Notes: a model not told the origin generated them from the letters alone. DNA of 64,000 nt from Bacteroidota bacterium (GCA_023460855.1 JAEWOS010000006.1:1-64000); one strand, 5' to 3'; numbered from the stretch's first letter, positions 11,090-18,517 are shown. Numbers and translations: made by a program.

Positions 11090-11174
11090 TGAGCGCGCCA
11101 GGATTGGCTCCGCCGAACCTTCGGTTTCGTACCTGGAACCGTCCCGATAAATCGGGATGCTCTATCCAGCTGAA
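11090..11174 (-). pseudogene. tRNA-Arg pseudogene, array copy 1
   Basis: Aligns to tRNA-Arg(TCT) from the D-arm (TTCAGCTGGATAGAGC) to the 3' acceptor strand CGCGCTC. The 5' acceptor strand is missing, the anticodon arm is replaced by the palindrome TCCCGATTTATCGGGA, and about 22 nt are inserted in the T-loop, so no cloverleaf with an Arg anticodon can form. Confidence 0.8.
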
Positions 11175-11418
11175 TTAATTAGTTCCTTTATTTTAATTCG
11201 GCTTTTCCAGGATTTTATTCCCATTCCCGACGATAAGCAGAAGACTTGTCCGGATATTTTTCTGTAAAAATAATTTGCCAGTCCTTTGCGCGGGAAGTAA
11301 ATCCTGCGTGGCCCGTCAAATGCTTGCGCAGTCTCTCTTCGGGCTTTTCACAGCAATGTCCAACGTAATATTTGTCTAAATCCGCTGAATAAAGAATATA
11401 TGTAAAGCACATATACAA
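11162..11418 (-). pseudogene. GIY-YIG nuclease gene, frameshifted copy
   Basis: The reading frame opens at 11418 with MYMCFTYILYSADLDKYYVG, nearly identical to the intact copy at 11528-11785. One base is lost near 11218 (five Ts reduced to four or similar relative to the other copy), which makes a stop after AYRREWE at 11215. The intact version would continue another 18 residues to a TAG at 11162-11164 inside the tRNA-like D-arm. The GIY and YVG motif residues remain, but the C-terminal end is gone, so this copy is probably dead or a truncated 67-residue product. Confidence 0.75.
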
Positions 11419-11426
11419 AAATAGAA

Positions 11427-11454
11427 AAGAGAAACCATTTCTGATTTCTCTTTT
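11427..11454 (-). terminator. Hairpin terminator, array copy 2
   Basis: Same GAGAAA / TTTCTC hairpin with flanking T tract as behind the intact tRNA-Arg, here behind the second broken tRNA copy. Confidence 0.55.
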
Positions 11455-11455
11455 G

Positions 11456-11540
11456 TGAGCGCGCCAGGATTGGCTCCGCCGAACCTTCGGTTTCGAACCT
11501 GGGACCGTCCCGATAAATCGGGATGCTCTATCTCGCTGAG
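11456..11540 (-). pseudogene. tRNA-Arg pseudogene, array copy 2
   Basis: Same architecture as copy 1: D-arm onward of tRNA-Arg, anticodon arm replaced by TCCCGATTTATCGGGA, about 22 nt inserted after TTCGAA in the T-loop, intact 3' strand CGCGCTC plus A. This copy keeps GGTCCCAGGTTCGAA exactly like the functional gene, so it is slightly less diverged than copy 1. Its D-arm overlaps the last codons and stop of the GIY-YIG gene (11528-11540). Confidence 0.82.
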
Positions 11541-11785
11541 TTAATTAGTTCCTTTATTTTAATTCGGCTTTTCCAGGATTTTATTTCCCGTTCCCGACGA
11601 TAAGCAGCAGACTTGTCCGGAAACTCTTCTGTAAAAATAATTTGCCAGTCCTTTGCGCGGGAAGTAAATCCTGCGTGGCTCGTCAAATGCTTCCGCAGTC
11701 TCTCTTCGGGATTTTCACAGCAATGTCCCACGTAATATTTGTCAAAATCCGCTGAATAAAGAATATATGTAAAGCACATATACAA
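11528..11785 (-). CDS. GIY-YIG nuclease family protein
   Basis: 85 residues forming a minimal GIY-YIG catalytic domain of the UPF0213/YhbQ size class. It has YILYS in place of GIY, YYVG for YIG, a basic REERLRKH-like helix (PEERLRKHLTSH), and a C-terminal basic helix REIKSWKSRIKIKELI. Family members cut DNA and include homing and repair nucleases; small ones have unknown targets. The gene lies between the intact tRNA-Arg and a broken tRNA-Arg copy, and its stop codon TAG is formed by the tRNA-like D-arm. That position suggests it belongs to a small tRNA-associated mobile unit. Expression could come by read-through from the tRNA operon; no separate promoter is evident. Confidence 0.82.
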   Translation of the reverse strand: MYMCFTYILYSADFDKYYVGHCCENPEERLRKHLTSHAGFTSRAKDWQIIFTEEFPDKSAAYRREREIKSWKSRIKIKELINSAR

Positions 11786-11793
11786 AAATAAAA

Positions 11794-11821
11794 AAGAGAA
11801 ACCATTTCTGATTTCTCTTTT
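11794..11821 (-). terminator. Terminator behind tRNA-Arg
   Basis: On the minus strand AAAAGAGAAA, a 10 nt centre, then TTTCTCTTTT: a 6 bp stem followed by a T tract, starting 2 nt after the tRNA-Arg discriminator. Near-symmetrical, so it may also work on the plus strand. Confidence 0.7.
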
Positions 11822-11822
11822 G

Positions 11823-11896
11823 TGAGCGCGCCAGGATTCGAACCTGGGACCGTCTGCTTAGAAGGCAGATGCTCTATCCAGCTGAGCTACGCACCC
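11823..11896 (-). tRNA. tRNA-Arg (anticodon TCT)
   Basis: Full cloverleaf: acceptor GGGTGCG with CGCGCTC (two G-T pairs), D-arm GCTC/GAGC, anticodon stem TCTGC/GCAGA with loop CTTCTAA, T-arm CCAGG/CCTGG with TTCGAAT, discriminator A. CCA is not encoded. It is the only intact member of the tRNA-Arg array. Confidence 0.95.
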
Positions 11897-11913
11897 GTTA
11901 TTTTCGTATTTTA

Positions 11914-11971
11914 CTGAACCTGAGACCGTCCCCATGAATCGGGATGCTCTATCCAGCTGAGCTACGCACCC
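11914..11971 (-). pseudogene. tRNA-Arg pseudogene upstream of the intact gene
   Basis: Keeps the exact 5' acceptor strand and D-arm of tRNA-Arg (GGGTGCGTAGCTCAGC) but the anticodon arm is TCCCGATTCATGGGGA and the sequence breaks off in the T-arm after TCAGGTTCAG, running into AT-rich DNA. It is the complement of the downstream copies, which lack the 5' strand and keep the 3' strand. Confidence 0.75.
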
Positions 11972-12046
11972 ATGTTTGCATCATTCTGCACTGAAGACGG
12001 CAGATACTGCGTTAAATAAAAAAATTCCCGAAGGAATTTTCTTTGG

Positions 12047-12121
12047 TCGGGGTGGCAGGATTCGAACCTGCGACCTCCTGGTCCCAAACCAGGCGCGATG
12101 ACCGGACTACGCTACACCCCG
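12047..12121 (-). tRNA. tRNA-Pro (anticodon TGG)
   Basis: Acceptor CGGGGTG/CACCCCG, anticodon stem CCTGG/CCAGG with loop TTTGGGA, T-arm GCAGG/CCTGC with TTCGAAT, discriminator A, no encoded CCA. Between tRNA-Ser and the tRNA-Arg group in one minus-strand cluster. Confidence 0.95.
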
Positions 12122-12138
12122 AAATTTTTTCTTCGTTG

Positions 12139-12223
12139 CGGAGGGTATGAGATTCGAACTCATGCGACACTTGCGCGTCGACAGTTTAGCAAACTGCTCC
12201 GTTAACCACTCCGGCAACCCTCC
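12139..12223 (-). tRNA. tRNA-Ser (anticodon GCT)
   Basis: Class II tRNA of 85 nt with a long variable arm (CGACGCGCAAGTGTCG). Acceptor GGAGGGT/ACCCTCC, anticodon loop TGCTAAA, T-arm ATGAG/CTCAT with TTCGAAT, discriminator G. First gene of the tRNA cluster. Confidence 0.95.
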
Positions 12224-12265
12224 CTGCAATTTTTGTAAGATCGTCTCTGTCCTTAATTGCGGTTG

Positions 12266-12297
12266 CAAATATAATGAGCTTTTCAATATTTACCAAA
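12266..12297 (-). promoter_or_regulatory. Promoter of the tRNA cluster
   Basis: On the minus strand: TTTTG at -33 (12294-12297 region) and TATATTTG at -7 (12266-12273), about 20 bp apart. This fits the Bacteroidetes TTG-N19/20-TAnnTTTG promoter and lies 43 bp ahead of tRNA-Ser. Confidence 0.7.
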
Positions 12298-12319
12298 ATT
12301 TTTTTTGCTAAAATTTTTC

Positions 12320-12327
12320 TACTTTTG
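12320..12327 (+). promoter_or_regulatory. Promoter -7 box for the amidase gene
   Basis: TACTTTTG, 29 bp ahead of the ATG at 12357. It is divergent from the tRNA cluster promoter about 50 bp away. No -33 match at normal spacing. Confidence 0.5.
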
Positions 12328-12356
12328 GACAAACATTCTTTTTAAACTACCGATTC

Positions 12357-13370
12357 ATGCGTAATCTGCTATTTATCATCTCTTTAGGTACGGTGCTAAC
12401 TTCCTGTGCAACTCAGAAAAAGACAACCACACGAAAATATGTGGCACCTGCAAAAACGCAGACCACTGCGAAAACTGTCACACAGACGAAAACAGTTGAA
12501 AAACTTCCTCCCGGCGTTGAATTCTATACCAAGAATATCGGCGATATCACAAAGAACGATAATACCATCAGCTACGGTTCTATCGTTACCGCAAATCCTG
12601 CCGGTTACAAAGTCGTAAAGACGCATTTTCCGGCTGTTGCACAGAATTTCCGCCAGAAGTATATCATCCTGCATTACACAGCGCTCGACGACGAAAAATC
12701 GAAGCAGGTTCTCACGCAACAGCAGGTTAGTTCCCATTATCTGGTGAATAATACCGGTAATAATGAAATTTATCAGCTTGTTGATGAAAATAAAAGGGCA
12801 TATCACTCCGGAATAAGTGCCTGGAGAAATGATATTAACCTGAACGATACTTCTATCGGTGTTGAAATTGTAAATCCCGGCTACACCGCAGATGCAGCAG
12901 GTCTGAAAATTTTTCAGCCTTTTGATGATGCACAGATCAGCAAAGTGGCTGCGCTCGTGAAGGATATTGCAAACCGCTATCAGATTCCTGCAACCAACAT
13001 CCTTGCGCATTCAGATGTGGCGCCAACCAGAAAGCAGGATCCGGGACCGCTTTTCCCATGGAAAAAACTGTACGATCAGCATCAGATCGGGATGTGGTAT
13101 GATGATATGACCAGACAGAATTTTCTTACGCAAATCAACCCTGAAACTTTTGCAGTAGAACAAAATGCGCCGCAGTTCGTTTTTCAGGTGCAGTCTGCTC
13201 TTCAGAAGTTCGGGTATGGTATAAATCCGACCGGAACCTGGGACAAGGAAAATATGAAAGTGGTGGAAGCGTTTCAGTATCACTTCCGGCCGCAGAAATA
13301 CGACGGAATAGTCGATATTGAGACCTGGGCGATTCTTCAGGCTTTATTGCAGAAATATCCCGGCAAATAA
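12357..13370 (+). CDS. N-acetylmuramoyl-L-alanine amidase, lipoprotein (AmiD-like)
   Basis: Cleaves the amide bond between muramic acid and the stem peptide of peptidoglycan or its anhydro turnover fragments. 337 residues: lipobox LTSC (Cys17), a Thr/Lys-rich linker, an Amidase_2 domain (about 95-240) with zinc ligands His106 (YIILHYTA), His218 and Asp228 (ILAHSDVAPTRKQDPG), and a C-terminal peptidoglycan-binding domain (about 275-335, VQSALQKFGYGINPTG). The architecture matches E. coli AmiD, an outer-membrane lipoprotein. It has its own promoter box and is closed by a strong terminator at 13377. Confidence 0.92.
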   Translation: MRNLLFIISLGTVLTSCATQKKTTTRKYVAPAKTQTTAKTVTQTKTVEKLPPGVEFYTKNIGDITKNDNTISYGSIVTANPAGYKVVKTHFPAVAQNFRQKYIILHYTALDDEKSKQVLTQQQVSSHYLVNNTGNNEIYQLVDENKRAYHSGISAWRNDINLNDTSIGVEIVNPGYTADAAGLKIFQPFDDAQISKVAALVKDIANRYQIPATNILAHSDVAPTRKQDPGPLFPWKKLYDQHQIGMWYDDMTRQNFLTQINPETFAVEQNAPQFVFQVQSALQKFGYGINPTGTWDKENMKVVEAFQYHFRPQKYDGIVDIETWAILQALLQKYPGK

Positions 13371-13376
13371 TTAATC

Positions 13377-13405
13377 AGCGCATTTACTTCTAAATGCGCT
13401 TTTTT
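13377..13405 (+). terminator. Rho-independent terminator after the amidase gene
   Basis: Perfect 10 bp stem AGCGCATTTA / TAAATGCGCT, CTTC loop, followed by five Ts. It ends just before the next start codon at 13408. Confidence 0.92.
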
Positions 13406-13407
13406 AT

Positions 13408-14628
13408 ATGAATAAACTGGTTATCATCGGGACGGTTTTTCCCGAACCGGAATCTACAGCCGCAGGTAAACGCATGATGCAGCTGATTGCTGCGTTCCGG
13501 GAAGAGGAGTTTTCCGTTACGTTCCTTTCTTCCGCGTCAGATTCGGAGTACAGCGAGAATTTATCAGAATTTGGAATTAATTGTTTTCAGATAGAAATCA
13601 ATAATACCTCATTCGATTTATTGATCGAAAAACTTGCGCCGGATATCGTGCTGTTCGACCGTTACATCACCGAAGAGCAGTTTGGCTGGCGTATTTCTGA
13701 AATCTGTCCAAATGCAGTGAAAATTCTGGACACGGAAGATCTCCATTTTCTAAGATTTGCACGCCGGAAAGCGTTTCACGAAAACAGAAAAGAAACCGAA
13801 AGCGATCTGATTAACGATATTTTCAAAAGGGAGATTGCTTCAGTTTACCGTTGTGATCTTTCACTCATCATTTCCGCATTTGAATATCGTTTGCTGGCTG
13901 AAAATTTCAGAATTCCCGCTGAAATCCTGTTCTATCTGCCTTTTCTGACCGGTAAAATCGATAAAAATGTTCCGGGTTTTGCAGAGCGACTAAATTTTGC
14001 AAGTATTGGCAATTTTCTGCACGAACCGAACTGGCAGACGGTTTTAAAACTCAGGGAAATATGGCCCGAAATCCGCAGGAAACTTCCCGGTGCTGAAGTT
14101 CATATTTACGGTGCTTATCCTTCAGATAAAGTATTCAGATTACATGATGAAAAAGCAGGTTTTTTGATTAAAGGAAGAGCCGATTCATCCGAAAAAATAT
14201 TCAAAAATTACAGAGTTCTGCTTGCGCCGATTCCATTTGGTGCAGGTCTGAAAGGAAAGCTGTGGGAAAGCATGCTTTACGGTTGTCCGAATGTTACCAC
14301 AACAGCCGGAGCTGAAGGAATGTTTGTGCAACAACAGTGGAGCGGATTTATCGATGATGATCCTGAAAAATTTGCGGAGAGCTCTGCAGAATTATACCAC
14401 AACAGCGAAATTTGGGAAAAATCGCAGCAAACCGGTTTTGCAATTCTGAATCAGAATTTTAACAGGAATGATTTTTTAGCAGTACTGTTTTCAGCAATTC
14501 AAAAAATATCAAATAATCTTGCGCAACACCGGAATCGCAATTTCATGGGGCAGATACTACAGCATCATCAGCTGAATGCCGTGAAATATCTGAGCAGATG
14601 GATTGAAGCAAAAAACCGCAAAGATTAG
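13408..14628 (+). CDS. Glycosyltransferase, GT-B fold
   Basis: 406 residues. The N-terminus MNKLVIIGTVFPEPESTAAG resembles the first Rossmann half of GT-B glycosyltransferases. The C-terminal half has the GT4-like run FASIGNFLHEPNW, EVHIYGAYPSDK, LLAPIPFGAGLKGKLWESM and GAEGM, where the nucleotide sugar binds. No signal peptide or membrane segment, so cytoplasmic or peripheral. Sugar donor and acceptor are not evident. It starts 3 bp after the T tract of a strong terminator, so its promoter is either within the amidase gene or it depends on read-through. No other glycan genes are adjacent. Confidence 0.8.
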   Translation: MNKLVIIGTVFPEPESTAAGKRMMQLIAAFREEEFSVTFLSSASDSEYSENLSEFGINCFQIEINNTSFDLLIEKLAPDIVLFDRYITEEQFGWRISEICPNAVKILDTEDLHFLRFARRKAFHENRKETESDLINDIFKREIASVYRCDLSLIISAFEYRLLAENFRIPAEILFYLPFLTGKIDKNVPGFAERLNFASIGNFLHEPNWQTVLKLREIWPEIRRKLPGAEVHIYGAYPSDKVFRLHDEKAGFLIKGRADSSEKIFKNYRVLLAPIPFGAGLKGKLWESMLYGCPNVTTTAGAEGMFVQQQWSGFIDDDPEKFAESSAELYHNSEIWEKSQQTGFAILNQNFNRNDFLAVLFSAIQKISNNLAQHRNRNFMGQILQHHQLNAVKYLSRWIEAKNRKD

Positions 14629-14647
14629 TGCTTCGTTAATGCTGTAA

Positions 14648-15478
14648 TCAATTTTTTACCAGCAGCAGCGACATCCATTCTTCCATTTGCTGCCTGTTTT
14701 CAAGCGTTAATCCCGCCTCATTGCAGACTGCAAGAATATCTTCCACATCAAAAAAACAAAGCCCGGAAAGCAGCAGCGAACCGCCTTTTTTCAGGACAGA
14801 TACGTAAACCGGGATATCTGAAATCAGGATATTCCGGTTGATATTTGCAAGAATAATATCGAATTTTTCACTGCCTAAATTCTCAGCGGTTCCCTGAGAA
14901 ATATCCAGTTCCACATTATTTCGCGCAGCATTTTCGCGGCTGTTTTCTACGGACCATTCGTCGATATCAATAGCAGTAACTTTTTCAGCACCGCGCTGTT
15001 TTGCGAAAATTGCAAGAACGGATGTTCCGCAACCCATATCCAGAACGGTTTTTCCGTTAAAATCCATTTCCAGCATTTGCTGAATCATTAAATGCGTTGT
15101 CGGATGATGCCCGGTTCCGAAGGACATTTTAGGCTGAATGACAATCTCGTGAAAGCCGGGTTCAGATTGATGAAATTCGGCACGAATCAGGACTTTATCC
15201 GCAACATAAATTGGTGAAAAATTCTTCTCCCATTCTTCATTCCAGTTGATATTGGGCATTTCCTTAAAACTGTACGATATTTTCACATCGTCGGAATTTA
15301 GCAGCCAGATATCCTTTAAATCGTCCTCATTCCATAAATCTTTGCGGATGTATCCCAGAATACCGTCGTGCTCTTCGGTAAAACTGTCGAAACCAATCTC
15401 GATCAGTTCTGCCATCAGGATTTCATTCCACGGATTTAAGGGCTCGATTTTAAAATCAAATTCCAGATAATTGTCCAT
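14648..15478 (-). CDS. prmA: Ribosomal protein L11 methyltransferase
   Basis: Methylates lysines and the N-terminus of ribosomal protein L11 using SAM. 276 residues. N-terminal L11-recognition domain, then the class I methyltransferase core with FGTGHHPTTHLM (the PrmA signature), VLDMGCGTSVLAIFA (SAM motif I) and ILANINRNIL (motif IV, NxN form). Usual family length is near 275-295. Monocistronic, converging with the glycosyltransferase gene; the promoter box TACTTTTG at 15493-15500 implies a leader of only a few bases. Confidence 0.95.
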   Translation of the reverse strand: MDNYLEFDFKIEPLNPWNEILMAELIEIGFDSFTEEHDGILGYIRKDLWNEDDLKDIWLLNSDDVKISYSFKEMPNINWNEEWEKNFSPIYVADKVLIRAEFHQSEPGFHEIVIQPKMSFGTGHHPTTHLMIQQMLEMDFNGKTVLDMGCGTSVLAIFAKQRGAEKVTAIDIDEWSVENSRENAARNNVELDISQGTAENLGSEKFDIILANINRNILISDIPVYVSVLKKGGSLLLSGLCFFDVEDILAVCNEAGLTLENRQQMEEWMSLLLVKN

Positions 15479-15492
15479 TGCCGAATTTTTTA

Positions 15493-15500
15493 CAAAAGTA
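15493..15500 (-). promoter_or_regulatory. Promoter -7 box for prmA
   Basis: Minus-strand TACTTTTG 14 bp ahead of the start codon; the leader would be under 10 nt. Confidence 0.5.
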
Positions 15501-15581
15501 ATCTAAATAAAAACCATTTCCTTACATGCAGACTTTTCGGTGAATTGTTGATCCTAAACCATAAACCGGGCGCGGTTTTGT

Positions 15582-15589
15582 TATTTTTG
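15582..15589 (+). promoter_or_regulatory. Promoter -7 box for purK
   Basis: TATTTTTG followed by C, 14 bp ahead of the purK ATG, again implying a very short leader. Divergent with the prmA promoter. Confidence 0.5.
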
Positions 15590-15603
15590 CAAAAAGGATT
15601 TAC

Positions 15604-16713
15604 ATGAAAATTGGAATTTTGGGTGGCGGACAATTGGGAAGAATGCTGATTCAAGAAGCGCTGAAGTATGATGATCAGTGGTTTACGCTTGATCCTGCAG
15701 CAGATGCGCCGTGCAGCACCATTTCAACTTTTACGCAGGGAAGTTTTGCAGATTTTGAGCAGGTGGTTGATTTTGCGACAGGAAAGGACGTCATTTCCAT
15801 CGAAATAGAACATGTTAATGCTGATGCGCTGGATGAAATACAAAAAAACGGCATACAAGTCATTCCTAAACCGGAAGTTGTAAGAATGATTCAGCAAAAA
15901 ATTCTTCAGAAACAATTTTACCTGGAACATCAGCTTCCAAGTCCCGATTTTCAGATTATTCAGAATAAATCCGAAGCAGATTTCCCTTTACCATTCGTTC
16001 AAAAACTGAATACCGGCGGTTACGACGGAAAAGGTGTGCAGATTATCAGAACGCAGCAGGAGTTAGAAAATTTATGGGATGAACCTTCAGTGCTGGAAAG
16101 TCTGGTAGACATCGAAAAAGAGCTCGCCGTAATCGTAGCGCTGAACGAAGCCGGAGAATCAAAAACTTTTCCGGTGACGGAAATGGTTGCGGATCCTGTG
16201 CTGAATCTGCTGGATTTTAATGTTTGTCCGGCTGAAATAAACAGTGATGTACAGCAGCAGATTGAAAAAATTACCGAAACTTTTATCTCAGCTGTAAATT
16301 CTCCAGGGCTGTTCGCAATAGAACTGTTCCTGGACAAAAACGGCAAAGTTTGGGTGAATGAAACGGCGCCGCGAACTCACAATTCCGGTCATCAGTCGCA
16401 GGAAGGAAACAGCAATTCGCAGTTTGAGCAGTTTTACCGCGTTTTAAAAAATTTGCCGCTCGCAGATACGTGTGCAAAAGGTTTTTCGGGAATGGTGAAT
16501 CTGATCGGAGAGGAAAATGCATCGGGTCCTGTAGAATACCGCGGAATTGAAGAAGTGCTGAAAATGCCTCAGACTTATATTCATCTTTACGGCAAAACGG
16601 AAACAAGACTGGGACGGAAAATGGGGCATGTAAATACCGTCGCATCGTCGCGTGAAGAACTGCTGGAAAAACTCGCCGAAATAAAGAAATTGGTGAAAGT
16701 TACCGCGAAGTAA
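15604..16713 (+). CDS. purK: 5-(carboxyamino)imidazole ribonucleotide synthase
   Basis: ATP-dependent carboxylation of AIR to N5-CAIR in de novo purine synthesis. 369 residues with the ATP-grasp layout: KIGILGGGQLGRML at the N-terminus, KLNTGGYDGKGVQII (ATP-binding loop), FAIELFLDKNGKVWVNETAPRTHNSGHQ (metal and phosphate site, PurK signature) and a C-terminal HLYGKTETRLGRKMGHVNT segment. Length is normal. purE is not in the window. rnz follows after 69 bp. Confidence 0.96.
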   Translation: MKIGILGGGQLGRMLIQEALKYDDQWFTLDPAADAPCSTISTFTQGSFADFEQVVDFATGKDVISIEIEHVNADALDEIQKNGIQVIPKPEVVRMIQQKILQKQFYLEHQLPSPDFQIIQNKSEADFPLPFVQKLNTGGYDGKGVQIIRTQQELENLWDEPSVLESLVDIEKELAVIVALNEAGESKTFPVTEMVADPVLNLLDFNVCPAEINSDVQQQIEKITETFISAVNSPGLFAIELFLDKNGKVWVNETAPRTHNSGHQSQEGNSNSQFEQFYRVLKNLPLADTCAKGFSGMVNLIGEENASGPVEYRGIEEVLKMPQTYIHLYGKTETRLGRKMGHVNTVASSREELLEKLAEIKKLVKVTAK

Positions 16714-16782
16714 TTCCGCAGGTGTCATAAGTTTTATTTCCTGCAAAATTCTATCTTTACAGACTTATTTCAACAGAATCTT

Positions 16783-17697
16783 TTGAGCACATATCTTACA
16801 GTTCTGGGATTTAATTCAGCAATTCCTACCGTAAATTCTTCACCCACTTCCCAGCTTCTGGTTATGGAAGAAAGATATTTTCTGATCGATTGCGGTGAAG
16901 GAACGCAGGTTCAGCTGAGGAAAGCCAAAGCACGGTTTTCCAAAATCAACCATATTTTTATTTCTCACCTGCATGGCGATCACTGTTTCGGTTTGCCGGG
17001 ATTAATCGCTTCTTTTCGTCTTCTCGGCAGGGAAACACCGCTGAATATTTACGGTCCGAAAGGTATCAGAGAAATGCTTGAAACTATTTTCCGGATTACA
17101 GAAACGGTGCGTGGTTTCGAATTGATTTTTCATGAACTTGAAGGAAGCGAATCGGTGAAGATTTTTGAAGATAAAAGGGTAGAGGTATTCACCATCCCTT
17201 TAAATCACCGGATTTACTGCAACGGCTATCTGTTTCGCGAAAAGCCGAAAGTCAGGCATTTGAATATGGCAGAAATTTCGAAATATCCCGAAATAAAAAG
17301 CTGCGATTATTACAACATAAAACTGGGGCAGGATTTTACGCTCGCTGATGGTTACACTATTCCGAACGATGTTCTGACCATTGAAGCGCAGCCTTCAAAA
17401 TCTTACGCATTTTGCAGCGATACGCGGTTTCGTCCGGAAATTGTCCCGATAATCAAGGACGTCGATGTGTTGTATCACGAAGCAACTTTCCTGCATGATC
17501 TGAAAGAAATGGCAGATTATACCGGCCATACCACAGCTCTGGAAGCGGCAATTACGGCGAAGGAAGCGAACGTCGGCAGATTGATTCTTGGGCATTTCTC
17601 AAACCGTTACACAGATTTGACGGTGTTCACGAACGAAGCGCGAACTGTTTTTCCGAATTCTTTTTTACCAACTGCTTTAGAAGCAGTTAAAATTTAA
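16783..17697 (+). CDS. rnz: Ribonuclease Z
   Basis: Metallo-beta-lactamase-fold endonuclease that trims tRNA 3' trailers, which is needed here because the tRNA genes in this window do not encode CCA. 304 residues. The zinc motif HLHGDHCFGLPGL (His62, His64, Asp66, His67) and later YHEATF and LGHFSNRY are typical. The start is a TTG at 16783-16785, chosen because STYLTVLGFNSAIPT is the normal N-terminus and no ATG lies near it. A TATCTTTA sequence about 25-30 bp upstream is a one-off match to the promoter box. Confidence 0.95.
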   Translation: MSTYLTVLGFNSAIPTVNSSPTSQLLVMEERYFLIDCGEGTQVQLRKAKARFSKINHIFISHLHGDHCFGLPGLIASFRLLGRETPLNIYGPKGIREMLETIFRITETVRGFELIFHELEGSESVKIFEDKRVEVFTIPLNHRIYCNGYLFREKPKVRHLNMAEISKYPEIKSCDYYNIKLGQDFTLADGYTIPNDVLTIEAQPSKSYAFCSDTRFRPEIVPIIKDVDVLYHEATFLHDLKEMADYTGHTTALEAAITAKEANVGRLILGHFSNRYTDLTVFTNEARTVFPNSFLPTALEAVKI

Positions 17698-17715
17698 CCA
17701 ATCAGCATCATCACA

Positions 17716-18486
17716 ATGGAAATACCGGAACTTAAAGAATTTCTGGATGAAAAAGTGGAACAGTACAACCGGCCGGATTTTATAGAAAATGATCCGCTGC
17801 AGATTCCGCACCGTTTTTCGAAAAAAGAGGATATAGAAATTGCCGGATTTCTCACCGCAACAATTGCGTGGGGAAACCGCAAAGCAATCATCAACTCAGC
17901 TGAAAAAATGCTGGATTATGTCGATCATTCTCCTTTCGATTTCGTGTCGAATTTTCAGCCTCAGGATCTGGAGAAAATAAAAGGGCAGCCGGTTCACAGA
18001 ACATTTAACGGTGATGATCTGGTTTGTTTCCTCAACAGTCTGCAGCGTGTTTACAGAAATCACGATTCGATGGAAAGTCTGTTTTTGCCGCAGGAATCGG
18101 AACTCGATTTCTATCATCCGATTGAACGGTTCCGAAATTTTTTCGTGGAATGCGACTTGCTGCCGAGAACCCAAAAACATATCAGTTCTACCTACAAAAA
18201 TTCTTCGGCTAAAAGACTGATGATGTTCCTGCGCTGGATGGTGCGGAATGACGGCAAAAAAGTGGATTTCGGAATCTGGACCGGCATCAGTCCGGCGTTA
18301 CTTTCGATTCCGCTGGATGTTCATACCGGCAATATTTCCAGAAAACTCGGAATGCTGACACGCAAACAGAATGACTGGAATGCGGTGGCAGAACTCGACA
18401 AAGCTGTGCGTCAACTGGATGCGCTCGATCCGGCAAAATACGATTTTGCATTGTTTGGTCTCGGTGTTTCGGGAGATTTTAAATGA
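17716..18486 (+). CDS. TIGR02757 / DUF2400 family protein
   Basis: 256 residues matching the uncharacterised TIGR02757 family common in Bacteroidetes. Recognisable parts are DPLQIPHRFSKKEDIEIAGF, TIAWGNRKAII, a central RTFNGDDLVCFLNSL and MFLRWMVRNDGKKVDFGIW with VHTGNISRKLGML near the end. Helical, soluble, no signal peptide. The overall layout (helix-rich, conserved D-H and R-W pairs) resembles HhH-type DNA glycosylase relatives, but no catalytic role is established. It follows rnz by 18 bp, probably cotranscribed. Confidence 0.85.
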   Translation: MEIPELKEFLDEKVEQYNRPDFIENDPLQIPHRFSKKEDIEIAGFLTATIAWGNRKAIINSAEKMLDYVDHSPFDFVSNFQPQDLEKIKGQPVHRTFNGDDLVCFLNSLQRVYRNHDSMESLFLPQESELDFYHPIERFRNFFVECDLLPRTQKHISSTYKNSSAKRLMMFLRWMVRNDGKKVDFGIWTGISPALLSIPLDVHTGNISRKLGMLTRKQNDWNAVAELDKAVRQLDALDPAKYDFALFGLGVSGDFK

Positions 18487-18493
18487 AATCGTT

Positions 18494-18501
18494 TATTTTT
18501 G
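18494..18501 (+). promoter_or_regulatory. Possible -7 box for the heptad-repeat protein
   Basis: TATTTTTG starting 8 bp after the stop of the TIGR02757 gene and 24 bp before the next ATG; no matching -33 at normal spacing. Confidence 0.4.
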
Positions 18502-18517
18502 AATAAATAATTATACG

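Larger units (their letters stand above)
11061..11896 (-). repeat. Tandem array of tRNA-Arg / GIY-YIG units (period 366-367 bp)
   Basis: The segment from the hairpin AAGAGAAACC through the tRNA 3' half and the GIY-YIG gene is present at 11061-11426 and 11427-11793 with only scattered differences. A third, partial copy at 11794-11896 consists of the hairpin plus the intact tRNA-Arg. On the minus strand the order is: intact tRNA-Arg, hairpin, GIY-YIG gene, broken tRNA-Arg, hairpin, frameshifted GIY-YIG gene, broken tRNA-Arg, hairpin. The broken copies keep the tRNA 3' acceptor half exactly but have a replaced anticodon arm and a T-loop insertion. It looks like duplication of a unit that inserts at, or copies with, the tRNA gene. 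Confidence 0.9.

Noticed and set aside
11061..11896. CRISPR array
   Set aside because: The repeats are long (about 366 bp) and only two and a part copies, with coding content; no short direct repeats with unique spacers anywhere in the window.
12396..13010. 204-residue minus-strand frame over the amidase gene
   Set aside because: Antisense to the amidase domain, whose zinc ligands are intact; Cys/Phe-rich nonsense sequence.
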